64,000 bases of DNA from Asanoa siamensis (GTDB lineage: Bacteria > Actinomycetota > Actinomycetes > Mycobacteriales > Micromonosporaceae). The notes under the pieces were generated by a model. That model searched no databases and was not told where the DNA came from. It worked only from the letters and a program-made list of their open reading frames with translations. Shown piece after piece: positions 25,358 through 33,338 of the stretch; position 1 is the stretch's first letter, and each line of letters opens with the position of its first letter. The DNA lies in the NCBI RefSeq assembly GCF_016862555.1, contig NZ_BONE01000042.1:1-64000 (forward strand), read 5' to 3'. Both the position numbers and the translations under genes were made by a program.

Positions 25358-26397
25358 CGCACCGACTGCGGGTTGGCGACGACCCAGTCGGTCAGCCGGT
25401 TCTCCTTGATCGCGGCGAACACCGGCCCGCTGCGCGCCGGGTCGAGGCGCTCGTAGGTGACGCGTTCGATGGTCACCGGGCGGAAGTTCGAGCCGATGTC
25501 GATCGGGCTGACCGTGTCGACCCCGGTAGCGACCCGGAGCAGTTCGGGCGTGCTGATCCCGGTGCCGGCCACGTCGATGCCGGTGGACGCGGCCTGCGCC
25601 ACCCGGGCCAGCCGCACCGGGTCTCGGACCTCGGTGTCGATCAGACCGCGCACGAACGCCCGCCCGTTGGCGTCCCGGTCGTAGGCGCCGTGCGGCAGGT
25701 CGTAGCGCTGCCGGAGCAGGTCGAGCATGGTGCGGCCGTCGAGCCGCTGGCAGCCCGCCGGATAGACCCGGCCGCTGTGCCGCGACGGCACCGCGCGGTC
25801 CAGGCAGATCTCGACACCGCCGAGGGCGTCGGTCACCGCCCGCAGCCCCGAGTAGCGCACGGTCACGGTCGCGTCGACCGGCAGGCCCGTGGTCGCGGTG
25901 ATCGTGCCGGCCGTCAACTGGGCACCGGCCGCCAGGTCCGGCCCCTGGCCCCGGCGCTGGCTGCCGAAATAGAACGTCTCACCCAGCTTGGCGCGACCCT
26001 TGCCGGGGATCTCCACGAGCAGGTCGGCGGGCAGCGAGACGAGGTACGCGGTGTGGCTGGCCGCCGGCACGTGCGCGAGCAGCACGGTGTCGGCCCGGTA
26101 GCTGCGGCCGCCGTCGTCGTCGACGCCGAGGACCGCCACCGTGAGCGGCCGGTCGACGGCAGGCGCGTCGGCCGGCAGGAACGTGTCGCCGATGGGCGGC
26201 AGGGCCGCGGTGCCACCGAGCGCGAACGGCAGCGAGACGGCGGCGGCGACCGCCACCGCGGCGGCGGCCAGCCCCTTGGTGAAGCGGTTCCGCCGGCGGC
26301 GTACCACTGCCCGATCGATGGCCGCCCGCAGCGGCGCCGACGGCGGCGCGAGGATCTCGTGCCGCTCGAACGTCTCGCGCAGTTGCTCTTCGATCAT
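25348..26397 (-). CDS. LytR-CpsA-Psr (LCP) protein with anti-sigma-like N-terminus
   Basis: LCP enzymes attach glycopolymers to the cell wall. The 349-residue product has a cytosolic N-terminus (MIEEQLRETFERHEILAPPS), a basic stretch RRRRNRF, one membrane helix (about 42-62) and an extracytoplasmic LCP domain. Domain marks are VLGVDDDGGRSYRADTVLLA (Arg and Asp that bind pyrophosphate), PADLLVEIPGKG and LGGVEICLD. The start overlaps the sigma factor stop by 4 bp, so both are co-translated. The N-terminal part looks like that of proteins co-encoded with SigE-family sigmas and could act on the sigma factor; that is inference. Confidence 0.85.
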   Translation of the reverse strand: MIEEQLRETFERHEILAPPSAPLRAAIDRAVVRRRRNRFTKGLAAAAVAVAAAVSLPFALGGTAALPPIGDTFLPADAPAVDRPLTVAVLGVDDDGGRSYRADTVLLAHVPAASHTAYLVSLPADLLVEIPGKGRAKLGETFYFGSQRRGQGPDLAAGAQLTAGTITATTGLPVDATVTVRYSGLRAVTDALGGVEICLDRAVPSRHSGRVYPAGCQRLDGRTMLDLLRQRYDLPHGAYDRDANGRAFVRGLIDTEVRDPVRLARVAQAASTGIDVAGTGISTPELLRVATGVDTVSPIDIGSNFRPVTIERVTYERLDPARSGPVFAAIKENRLTDWVVANPQSVRQR

Positions 26398-26891
26398 GGG
26401 ATGGTCTCCACCATTTCGGCCCGCAGCGTCGCGAGCGCCCGCGAGATCGACGACCGCACCGTCCCGACGGCACAGCCGAGGATCTCCGCGATTTCGGCGT
26501 CGGGCAGGTCCTCGTAGTAACGGAGCACGAGGGCCGCGCGTTGCGCCTTGGGCAGTCGGGCCAGCCAGGACCAGATCTGGTCACGGTCCGCGGTGGCCTG
26601 CGCGTGGTCGACGGGTACGGTTCGCGCCGCCTCGTCGGGTTCGGCGCGCAACAGCACCCGGCGCAGCCACGGCCCGCGTCGCCAGTCGAGGTACTGGTTG
26701 GTGATCATGCGGCGGACGTAGCGCTCCGGTGCGTCGGCCCGGACCACCTTCCGCCAGTTGAGCTGGACCCGCACCATCGTCTCCTGCACCAGGTCCTGAG
26801 CGAGGTGTGGGTCGCCGCAGAGCATCACGGCGTACCGGAGCATGTTGCCGAGTTGGACATCGGCGAACTCCTCGTACGTCAGCGGCGTCAC
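26394..26891 (-). CDS. SigE-family RNA polymerase sigma factor (sigma-70, ECF-like)
   Basis: The 165-residue product has only regions 2 and 4, as ECF sigmas do. Region 2 includes LAQDLVQETMVRVQLNWRKV and RRMITNQYLDWRR. Region 4 is LRYYEDLPDAEIAEILGCAV followed by GTVRSSISRALATLR, the helix-turn-helix that reads -35. This is the SigE-family (SACE_1801-like) branch of actinobacteria, often without a canonical anti-sigma. It is co-translated with the LCP protein and divergent from the LPXTG pair. Two tandem 12-bp-spaced repeats lie in the shared promoter region. Confidence 0.92.
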   Translation of the reverse strand: MTPLTYEEFADVQLGNMLRYAVMLCGDPHLAQDLVQETMVRVQLNWRKVVRADAPERYVRRMITNQYLDWRRGPWLRRVLLRAEPDEAARTVPVDHAQATADRDQIWSWLARLPKAQRAALVLRYYEDLPDAEIAEILGCAVGTVRSSISRALATLRAEMVETIP

Positions 26892-26960
26892 GGGTACCTC
26901 CGGGTGGCTCTGCCAGAACGACGCGCGCCGGAACCCAAAGCGCTGCGAAGATCACCGATA

Positions 26961-26970
26961 TTCGGCCGAA
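26961..26970. promoter_or_regulatory. Perfect palindrome TTCGGCCGAA
   Basis: A 10-bp palindrome in the divergent promoter region between the sigma gene and the first LPXTG gene. It may be an operator; no factor is known. Confidence 0.35.
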
Positions 26971-26976
26971 CGGCCA

Positions 26977-26996
26977 GACTATCGGTCGGACTATCG
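26977..26996 (+). promoter_or_regulatory. Tandem GACTATCG repeats in divergent promoter
   Basis: GACTATCG occurs at 26977-26984 and 26989-26996 with a 12-bp period. A TAGGCT -10 candidate for the LPXTG gene lies at 27017-27022. The repeats fit an activator or repressor dimer site, or sigma -35 elements. Confidence 0.45.
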
Positions 26997-27052
26997 CGAT
27001 CGTGATCTCCGATGGCTAGGCTCCGCGTCGATCCCTGGGGAGGACGTCCGGT

Positions 27053-28513
27053 ATGCCGCGCAGTGTGACCGGCCAGCTCGCCGCCGTGTGCGGCGCGGTC
27101 GGCCTCGCGCTGGCGCTGGGAGCTTCGCCGGCCTTCGCGGCGCCGGAGGACATCGCCGTCGACCTGCGCGACGTGACCGTCGCCGCCGGGCATCCCGGTG
27201 TGGTCGCCAGCGCCACGCTGATCTCGTCACGGCCGGTCGTCCTCGACGACGTCGTGGTCACCTACGACTTCGGCGCGGTGGCCCGGCTGATCGAGGTGGT
27301 CCCGTCCGCGTCCTGCTCCCTTGTGGACACCACCATCGTGGCCTGCACCCGCGACCAGGTCCGGCTCGGCAGCGCGCCAGTGTCCGACCTGTTCGACGTC
27401 GTGATCCGGGCCGGCGCCGCCGGACGGGTCGGCGAGGGCCCGCTCCAGGTCGGTGTCTCGGCCGCCGGCCTCGATCCCGTCTTCACCGGCTCGTGGGTCC
27501 GCGTCGGCGACCCGGTCGACCTGGTGGCCGGGCCGTCGACCGCGCTGAGCCGGCGGCCGGGCGAGACCTTCACGCTGCCGCTGCGGGTCGAGGTGGCGGG
27601 CGCGACCGCGGTCGAGCGACCCAGCGTCTTCTTCAGCGACACGTACGCGTTCCGGTCCACCCGCAAGTTCAGCAACTGCCTCTACGTCGAGGACCGGATC
27701 CGCCACTGCTGGTTCGACGAGACGTTCCCGCCGGGCGCCGCCTACACGGCGGTGCTGCCGTTCCGGCTCGGCCCGGACACCGCGGCGCCGAGCACGAAGA
27801 AGCTCGACGCGCTGTGGCTCACCGCGGCGGAGGCCGAGGACTACGAGTCGTTCCTGGCCGGCCACGGTTATTCCGGTGGCGAGCCGGGCACCGACGGCGA
27901 GCTGACGCTGACGGGTGAGCTCCAGCTCAAGGCAGACAGCCAGGCCGACACCGAGCCCAGCAACAACCGCGGCGGGCTGACGGTCACGGTGACCGGTCGC
28001 AACGGCCTCGACCTGGCGGCGGTCGGCGCGGCGACGCGCGGCGAGGTCGGCCAGCGCCGGCCGGTGCTGGTGGGCCTGCGCAACCTCGGGCCGGCGGCGG
28101 CCGAACAGCCCGTGGCCATGGTCGACGTGACGATCCCACCGGGTACGACCGCCACCGGGGTGCCGCCCGAGTGCGCGCCGCCGACCGACCCGCGGGCGGC
28201 CGGGGTGCCGGGGGCGCCCGTCTACCGCTGCCGGCCGGGCTTACTGGTCCACCCGGGCCTCACCGTCGGCTTCGACTTCGAGTTGCGGATCGACCGGGCC
28301 GGGCCGACCGAGGGCTCGGTCCGGCTCACCGGCGCGAGCGATCTCGACGCGGCCAACAACGTTGCCGCGATCACCGTCAACCGCGCGCCACCACCGGCGG
28401 CCGACCGGCTGCCCATCACCGGCGCACCGGCCGATGTCCTGGCGGCCCTCGGCGCACTCATGATCATCGTCGGCGCGTGCGCCGTCGCACTGGCGCGAGC
28501 CCGCGTCAGCTGA
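27053..28513 (+). CDS. LPXTG-anchored secreted surface protein A
   Basis: The 486-residue product has a signal peptide (LALALGASPAFA-A cleavage near residue 29) and a C-terminal sorting signal: LPITG, a hydrophobic helix and a short basic tail ARARVS. Sortase should link it to peptidoglycan. The exported part contains repeated beta-domains of DUF11-like or Ig-like character, with Cys pairs in FSNCLYVEDRIRHCW. The ATG at 27053 has GGGGAGGA upstream. A paralog follows after 31 bp, and the sigma/LCP operon is divergent. Confidence 0.88.
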   Translation: MPRSVTGQLAAVCGAVGLALALGASPAFAAPEDIAVDLRDVTVAAGHPGVVASATLISSRPVVLDDVVVTYDFGAVARLIEVVPSASCSLVDTTIVACTRDQVRLGSAPVSDLFDVVIRAGAAGRVGEGPLQVGVSAAGLDPVFTGSWVRVGDPVDLVAGPSTALSRRPGETFTLPLRVEVAGATAVERPSVFFSDTYAFRSTRKFSNCLYVEDRIRHCWFDETFPPGAAYTAVLPFRLGPDTAAPSTKKLDALWLTAAEAEDYESFLAGHGYSGGEPGTDGELTLTGELQLKADSQADTEPSNNRGGLTVTVTGRNGLDLAAVGAATRGEVGQRRPVLVGLRNLGPAAAEQPVAMVDVTIPPGTTATGVPPECAPPTDPRAAGVPGAPVYRCRPGLLVHPGLTVGFDFELRIDRAGPTEGSVRLTGASDLDAANNVAAITVNRAPPPAADRLPITGAPADVLAALGALMIIVGACAVALARARVS

Positions 28514-28544
28514 GCCCAACTCAACGGGGAGAAGAAAGAACACC

Positions 28545-30096
28545 ATGCGACTCACCCCTGCCCGGCGTGCCCTCGCCGGGATCGGCATCGCCGGGCACGC
28601 TGTTCGCGACCGCCGCCCTGCCGGCCGCCGCCGCGGCGGCCGCGCCCACGATCGCTGTCTTCATGGGCGACCAGACCGTCGCGGTCGGCGGACCTGGCGT
28701 CGAGGCCGGCCCCTGGCTCGCGGCCTCCGAGCGGGTCGACCTGACCGACGACACGACCGTGACATACGACTCGAGCGGGCTCTCCGGCGTCGCCGCCGTG
28801 GTCGACCAGGCGTTCGGCGGCCCGACCTGCACCAAGAAGGAATCGTTCGTGCTGGTCTGCAGCCGGTCCAACCCCGGCTGGCTCACGCCCGAGCCCAGCC
28901 GGGGCAGCTACGACATCGTGATCCGAGGTCTCGCCGAGGGGAGCGGCACGCTCAAGACGACCCTCAAGGTTCCCGGGCGGCCCGCGGTGTCCACCGAGTC
29001 GACGGTGCGCGTCGGCGTTGGTGTCGATCTGGCCGTGGGTCCGGACGACACCAACCAGTCGGTCGCGCCTGGCGCCGCGTTCACCCACGAGTTCTCGGTC
29101 ACCAACGTCGGCAAGGTGTCCGTCGAGGGCTTCAACGCGGTCTTCGACAACACCTACGGGGTTCGGGCGGGCAAGAAGTTCACCAACTGCAGCTACGTCG
29201 GTGACCGCCTGCGCGCCTGCGCCTTCGACCTGACCATCGCGCCGGGCGAGACGCTTCGTGGCGAACTGCCCTACAAGCTGGGCGCTGACACCGCGGCGCC
29301 CGGCCGTCAGGGCGCCAGCCTGCTGGTCTACACCCGCGCGGAGTTCGCGGACTACGCGGACCTCAGCGAGCGGACGGGCGACACGTTGGGCAAGCCGGGC
29401 ACCGACGGCAAGCTCGAACTGACCGCAGCGCCCGCTCGCAAGGCCCGCGGCACCCAGGCCGACACCAACCCGTCCAACGACGGGACCAGCGTCGACATCC
29501 GGGTGACCGGCGAGAACGGCTCCGACATGCGGGCCCTGGGCGCCCGGATCACCGGCCAGGTCGGCGACGTGGCCGAGGTCCAGTTGGGCTTCCGCAACGA
29601 CGGCCCGGCGACGATCGACAAGTGGACGGAGGCGACCCTCGTCGACGTCACGGTGCCGAAGGGCACCACGGCCGTCGAGGTCCCCGAGCAGTGCGCGCCG
29701 GTGAAGAACGGCCAGTTCGACTCCGCCAACCGCGGGCAGCCCGGCAAGCCCGCCTACCGCTGCCTGCCCGGCGGGTTCGTCCCGGTGGGCGAGACGGTCG
29801 GCTTCCCGTTCTCGCTGCGGATCGACCAGGCGGCGACCGAGCCCGGCCAGGTCGCCATCAACGTGCCGTGCGACTGCGACGTGCGGCCGGACGACACCAA
29901 CTCCGCCAACGACACCGCGCCCATCGAGATCAAGATCGACACCACCGCCGGCGGTGGCGGCGGCTCCGACGGCGGCGGCCTGCCGATCACCGGCCCGGCG
30001 GCCGGCATGATCGCGGGCGCCGGCGGCCTGCTCCTCGTCGCCGGCCTCGCGGGCGTCGTGGTGGCCTGGCGCCGCCGCACCCGCTTCGTCTCCTGA
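28545..30096 (+). pseudogene. LPXTG surface protein B, frameshift in signal peptide
   Basis: This paralog of protein A has the same domain order: FTNCSYVGDRLRACAFD matches FSNCLYVEDRIRHCWFD, and it ends in LPITG, a membrane helix and RRRTRFVS. The ATG at 28545 has GGGGAGAAG and gives MRLTPARRALAGIGIAG, but then one extra base near 28592-28597 shifts the frame. The continuation LFATAALPAAAAAAAPTIAV lies in the frame that runs intact to 30096. Without the extra base, a normal signal peptide would result. Sequencing error, phase variation in a GC run, or true inactivation are possible. Confidence 0.8.
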
Positions 30097-30109
30097 TCGA
30101 ACACACCGG

Positions 30110-30145
30110 AAACGCCCCGCCGCGGCCCCCCGCGGCGGGGCGTTT
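30110..30145 (+). terminator. Strong terminator after LPXTG gene B
   Basis: A perfect 16-bp stem (30110-30125 with 30130-30145) with loop CCCC, followed by CGCCGTTTTG. It separates the LPXTG pair from DedA. Confidence 0.88.
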
Positions 30146-30188
30146 CGCCGTTTTGCCCGCCCTACCCGCCCCGGCTTGCCAGGCCCGG

Positions 30189-30194
30189 TAGCCT
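30189..30194 (+). promoter_or_regulatory. Leaderless -10 box (TAGCCT) of the DedA gene
   Basis: TAGCCT ends 8 nt before the GTG at 30203; no Shine-Dalgarno is present. Confidence 0.55.
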
Positions 30195-30202
30195 TCCTAC
30201 CC

Positions 30203-30979
30203 GTGGAGACGACCCGCGCCCTAGCCGAGAACCTCGCCTTCAACCCGTTGGACCCGAAGGACCTGGTCCACACGTTCGGTCTGTACGGGGTCTGGGCGAT
30301 CCTGTTCGCCGAGACGGGCCTGCTGGTCGGCTTCTTCTTCCCGGGCGACTCGCTGCTGTTCCTGGCGGGCGTCGCGGCCACGCCGGTAGCCGACGCCATC
30401 TTCGGCGACGGCACCAAGCTCTCCCTGGCGGGCTTGCTGATCGGCGCCCCGATCTGCGCCATCATCGGCGCGCAACTAGGCCACTTCCTCGGCGCCCGCT
30501 ACGGCACGCGAATGTTCGAGAAGCCGGACTCCCGCCTGTTCAAGCGCGAATATGTCGAGAAGGCAGAGCACTATTTCCAGAAGTTCGGCCCGGCCAAGGC
30601 AGTAGTCCTGGCCCGCTTCATCCCGATCGTCCGCACGTTCCTGAACCCGGTAGCCGGCGTCCTCGGCATGCCGGCCAAGCAGTTCTTCCTCTGGAACGTG
30701 GTAGGCGCGATCCTCTGGACCGACGGCATCCTGCTGGTGGGTTACCTGCTGGCCGACCGCATCTACGAGGCCATCGGCACGCACATCGACCGCTACATCC
30801 TGCCGTTCGTCGCCCTCATCATTTTGCTGTCGGTCCTCCCGATCATCATCGAGATCATCCGCGACCGCCGCGCCCGCAAGCGCGCGAAGGAGATGGCGGT
30901 CATCGGCATCTCCCCGGTAGCCGGCATCGCCGACGCGATCGAGGACAACCACCACCACGGCAGCCACCGCGCCGAATAG
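30203..30979 (+). CDS. DedA-family membrane protein
   Basis: The 258-residue product has the DedA (SNARE-associated, VTT) pattern: ETGLLVGFFFPGDSLLFLAG near the N-terminus with the acidic E and D residues needed for function, then KFGPAKAVVLARFIPIVRTF with the conserved ARFIPxxR, and NPVAGVLGMP. DedA proteins take part in membrane lipid recycling (undecaprenyl-phosphate or phospholipid scrambling). Four to five membrane helices are seen. The tail is basic and His-rich. The GTG start is fixed by the TAGCCT box 8 nt upstream. Confidence 0.92.
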   Translation: METTRALAENLAFNPLDPKDLVHTFGLYGVWAILFAETGLLVGFFFPGDSLLFLAGVAATPVADAIFGDGTKLSLAGLLIGAPICAIIGAQLGHFLGARYGTRMFEKPDSRLFKREYVEKAEHYFQKFGPAKAVVLARFIPIVRTFLNPVAGVLGMPAKQFFLWNVVGAILWTDGILLVGYLLADRIYEAIGTHIDRYILPFVALIILLSVLPIIIEIIRDRRARKRAKEMAVIGISPVAGIADAIEDNHHHGSHRAE

Positions 30980-31573
30980 GCCCTTTTCAGAGCGAAGATC
31001 AGGGGCATGTCCCGGGTCCGCCCAGGGCACGACCGTCGCTCCCGCCGGACACCGCTCCGCTACGCTCCGCTGCCACGCCCGCGATACCTCGATCTCACCC
31101 CAAAGGCCCGAGCCAAACCAGGCGCCCGACCCGCATAGCGGGGCCCCGCCTGGCCGGTGCCTACTGATCTGGTTCCGGCGCACCCAGAAGCGCGCCCGCC
31201 CAGGGGCCGCCGGCTGATCGCGGACACCGCCAACCCTGGCCGCGCTCGTCCGGGCAGAGCGGTAGCGAAAGCGCCCAGCCGCACCCTGCGTCCAATCGGG
31301 AACTGCCGCAACGCAACCGGACGCTCATTCGAGGCAAACGCGGAGGGTGCAAACCGAGAGCCCGCCCCCCGCCAGGCAACCGCCGGACCGCCGCCCCTCC
31401 CCCTGCAGCTTGGTGAGGCCGGGTTTCCGGGAACCCACCCCGCAGCTCGGTCAGACCAGGTTCTCGGGAACCCGCCCTCCGTCGGGGCAAACCGCAGCCG
31501 TGCCCCATCCCGGGAATGCGGGAACAGCCGAGCAAAGCCACACCCGTTGTCGGGCGGGGTGATCGGCTGGAAG
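30980..31573. other. Intergenic region (594 bp), no gene recognised
   Basis: No frame here has family features or a ribosome site, though several GC-driven frames are open. Base composition is less extreme than in the genes. The only structure noticed is an imperfect 37-bp duplication at 31405-31478. It may hold regulatory DNA for neither gene: DedA ends into it and the aldolase gene also ends into it, so it is a convergent spacer. Confidence 0.5.
31405..31478 (+). repeat. Imperfect 37-bp tandem duplication
   Basis: GCAGCTTGGTGAGGCCGGG at 31405 recurs as GCAGCTCGGTCAGACCAGG at 31442, both followed by a TTC/TCC-GGGAACCC block. Non-coding. Confidence 0.5.
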
Positions 31574-32245
31574 CTAGGCGCCCATGGGTGGGGGCTGGTC
31601 GGTGAGCTCCGCCGCGCGGCCCAAGACCAAGGCGCGGTAGGTGAGTTGCGCCGCCTCTTCCAGATTGTGGGCGCGTTTGTGGGCCAGCTCGATGCTGTCC
31701 GCGAGCACTGAGCAGCCGTGCCGGCTCAGGATCAGGCAGTTCGTGCCGTCGCGGGATGCGTCGGCCGCGGCAGAGGCGATTTCCGCTGAACCCGGTGGGA
31801 AGAACGGCACCGTCGCCACCCGGCGCACGTAGAAAGCGTGATCCGTCGTCAACAGGCGGATCCGCTCACCCAGCGCGTCGAGCAACAGCGACGTCTGCGG
31901 GTGCAGGTGGATGATCGCCGCCACGTCCGGGCGGGCGCGGTAGGTCGCGAGGTGCAGCGCGACCTCGGAGCTCGGCGACAGCGCATCGGTGCGCAGCGCC
32001 AGGCCGTCGCTGATGCGCATGCTGACGAACGACCGGTGGTCGAGCCGGTCGAGCCAGGTGCCCGCGCCCGTCACCCAGCACGTATCGCTGCCCGGGTGGC
32101 GGGCCGACAGGTTGCCACCGGAGCCGACCACCAGGCCGGCACGGACCACTGCAGCCCCGACCTCGGCGAGTTGGTCGCGGAGGTCGCGCTGGTCAGCGGA
32201 CCCGGCGTCGAGTCTGGACGGCGACGCCGGGTCAGTGGTCGTCAC
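31574..32245 (-). CDS. Class II aldolase/adducin-family protein
   Basis: The 223-residue product matches the L-fuculose-phosphate aldolase/L-ribulose-5-phosphate epimerase fold: GLVVGSGGNLSAR (phosphate loop), SSEVALHLATYRARPDVAAI with catalytic Glu, IIHLHPQTS with two zinc His, and a third His in LSRHGCSVL. It should cleave or isomerise a phosphorylated sugar or a related substrate. It lies 4 bp behind an ArsR-type regulator, an unusual partner. Substrate unknown. Confidence 0.85.
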   Translation of the reverse strand: MTTTDPASPSRLDAGSADQRDLRDQLAEVGAAVVRAGLVVGSGGNLSARHPGSDTCWVTGAGTWLDRLDHRSFVSMRISDGLALRTDALSPSSEVALHLATYRARPDVAAIIHLHPQTSLLLDALGERIRLLTTDHAFYVRRVATVPFFPPGSAEIASAAADASRDGTNCLILSRHGCSVLADSIELAHKRAHNLEEAAQLTYRALVLGRAAELTDQPPPMGA

Positions 32246-32249
32246 CGAG

Positions 32250-32630
32250 TCAGCGCGCGGCCTTCTTGGTGGCCCGCTTGCGCGGCGGCGTGAGCAGGTC
32301 GGCGATCGTCGCGATAGCCGACGGGACGAGGCGGTAGTAGGCCCACACGCCCCGCTTCTCCCGCTCGAGCAGCCCCGCCTCGGTCAGGATCCGGAGGTGG
32401 TGGCTCACGGTCGGCTGGGAGAGCCCGAGCGGTGCGGTCAGGTCGCAGACGCAGGCCTCGCCTTCCGGTGCCGACTGGATGAGGCTCAAGAGCCGCAGTC
32501 GGGCCGGGTCGGCGAGAGCCTTGAGCACCCCGGCGAGGCGCTCGGCATCGGCACGTTCGATTGGCTCGCCGGCGAGCGGCGAGATCTGAGGCATGGTCAT
32601 TTCAGCCAACGCAGTTCCCACGTATTCCAT
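32250..32630 (-). CDS. ArsR/SmtB-family regulator with CxC metal motif
   Basis: The ~126-residue winged-helix protein has the ArsR fold: LKALADPARLRLLSLIQSA, then the arsenite-sensing type motif EACVCDLT with two Cys, then LSQPTVSHHLRILTEAGLLE (recognition helix) and GVWAYYRL. The CVCDLT motif is the site for As(III)/Sb(III) in ArsR proteins. However, no arsenic resistance gene is near. ATGs at 32630, 32600 and 32594 are possible starts; the first has GGAAGG very close. It is co-transcribed with the aldolase-type gene. Confidence 0.85.
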   Translation of the reverse strand: MEYVGTALAEMTMPQISPLAGEPIERADAERLAGVLKALADPARLRLLSLIQSAPEGEACVCDLTAPLGLSQPTVSHHLRILTEAGLLEREKRGVWAYYRLVPSAIATIADLLTPPRKRATKKAAR

Positions 32631-32654
32631 CCTTCCACTTACAGCATCGACCCG

Positions 32655-32670
32655 CCTGCATATGAGCAGG
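32655..32670. promoter_or_regulatory. Possible ArsR operator (CCTGC-N6-GCAGG)
   Basis: Perfect 5-bp arms with spacer ATATGA, located 25 bp before the first possible start of the ArsR gene. ArsR proteins bind such AT-centred dyads in their own promoter. Confidence 0.45.
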
Positions 32671-32687
32671 TCCGAATCGGCAAACTT

Positions 32688-33227
32688 TTACGCCACTAGG
32701 CCGAGGTCAGCCATCGAGTAGGCCGCCTTAAAGGGGAGGCCGGCCGCCCGAATGGCGTCACCGCCGCCCCGATCGACGATAACGGCTACGCCGACCACCT
32801 CAGCCCCGGCTTCCCGGAGCGCCTCGACGGCGGTCAACGGGCTTCCCCCGGTCGTGGAGGCGTCTTCCACGACCAGCACCCGTCGTCCGGCAACATCAGG
32901 ACCCTCGATCCGGCGTTGGAGACCGTGCGCCTTGGCCGTCTTGCGGACGACGAACGCGTCGAGAGGTCGCCCGGTTGCCGCCGCCGCGTGCATCATGGCG
33001 GTCGCCACCGGGTCGGCACCGAGGGTGAGGCCACCCACCGCGTCGAAGTCCCAGTCGGAAGTCAGGTCGAGCAGCACGCGTCCGAGCACTGGTGCGGACG
33101 CATAGTGAAGAGAGACGCGGCGAAGGTCGACATACCAGTCGGCCTCCTGACCCGAAGACAGCACCACCCGGCCGTGCACCACGGCTCGGTCAGTGATGAA
33201 TTTACGCAGGTCGTCGTGGTCCCCCAT
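32688..33227 (-). CDS. pyrE: Orotate phosphoribosyltransferase PyrE
   Basis: PyrE converts orotate and PRPP to orotidine-5-phosphate in pyrimidine synthesis. The 179-residue product shows the PRPP-binding motif VLVVEDASTTGGSPLTAVEA (consensus VEDvxTTGgS) and FVVRKTAKAHGLQRRIEG with the flexible catalytic loop Lys/His. The ATG at 33227 (MGDHDDLRKF) gives the family start. TACGCT ends 8 nt upstream and there is no Shine-Dalgarno, so a leaderless transcript is probable. It is upstream of the ArsR gene on the same strand with 57 bp between. Confidence 0.95.
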   Translation of the reverse strand: MGDHDDLRKFITDRAVVHGRVVLSSGQEADWYVDLRRVSLHYASAPVLGRVLLDLTSDWDFDAVGGLTLGADPVATAMMHAAAATGRPLDAFVVRKTAKAHGLQRRIEGPDVAGRRVLVVEDASTTGGSPLTAVEALREAGAEVVGVAVIVDRGGGDAIRAAGLPFKAAYSMADLGLVA

Positions 33228-33235
33228 GGCAGATA

Positions 33236-33241
33236 AGCGTA
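33236..33241 (-). promoter_or_regulatory. Leaderless -10 box (TACGCT) of pyrE
   Basis: On the minus strand TACGCT lies 8 nt before the pyrE ATG at 33227. Confidence 0.45.
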
Positions 33242-33338
33242 CTGGTCGATCCTGTGAACCTGCTGGGCGCCCCACCAGCGATCGGGAAATTTCCACCGAT
33301 AGCGCACCCTGACAGATCACGGACTCCCGTGTCGGTCG

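Noticed and set aside
30980-31573. Protein-coding gene in the 594-bp spacer
   Set aside because: Open frames lack ribosome sites, family motifs and consistent codon bias.
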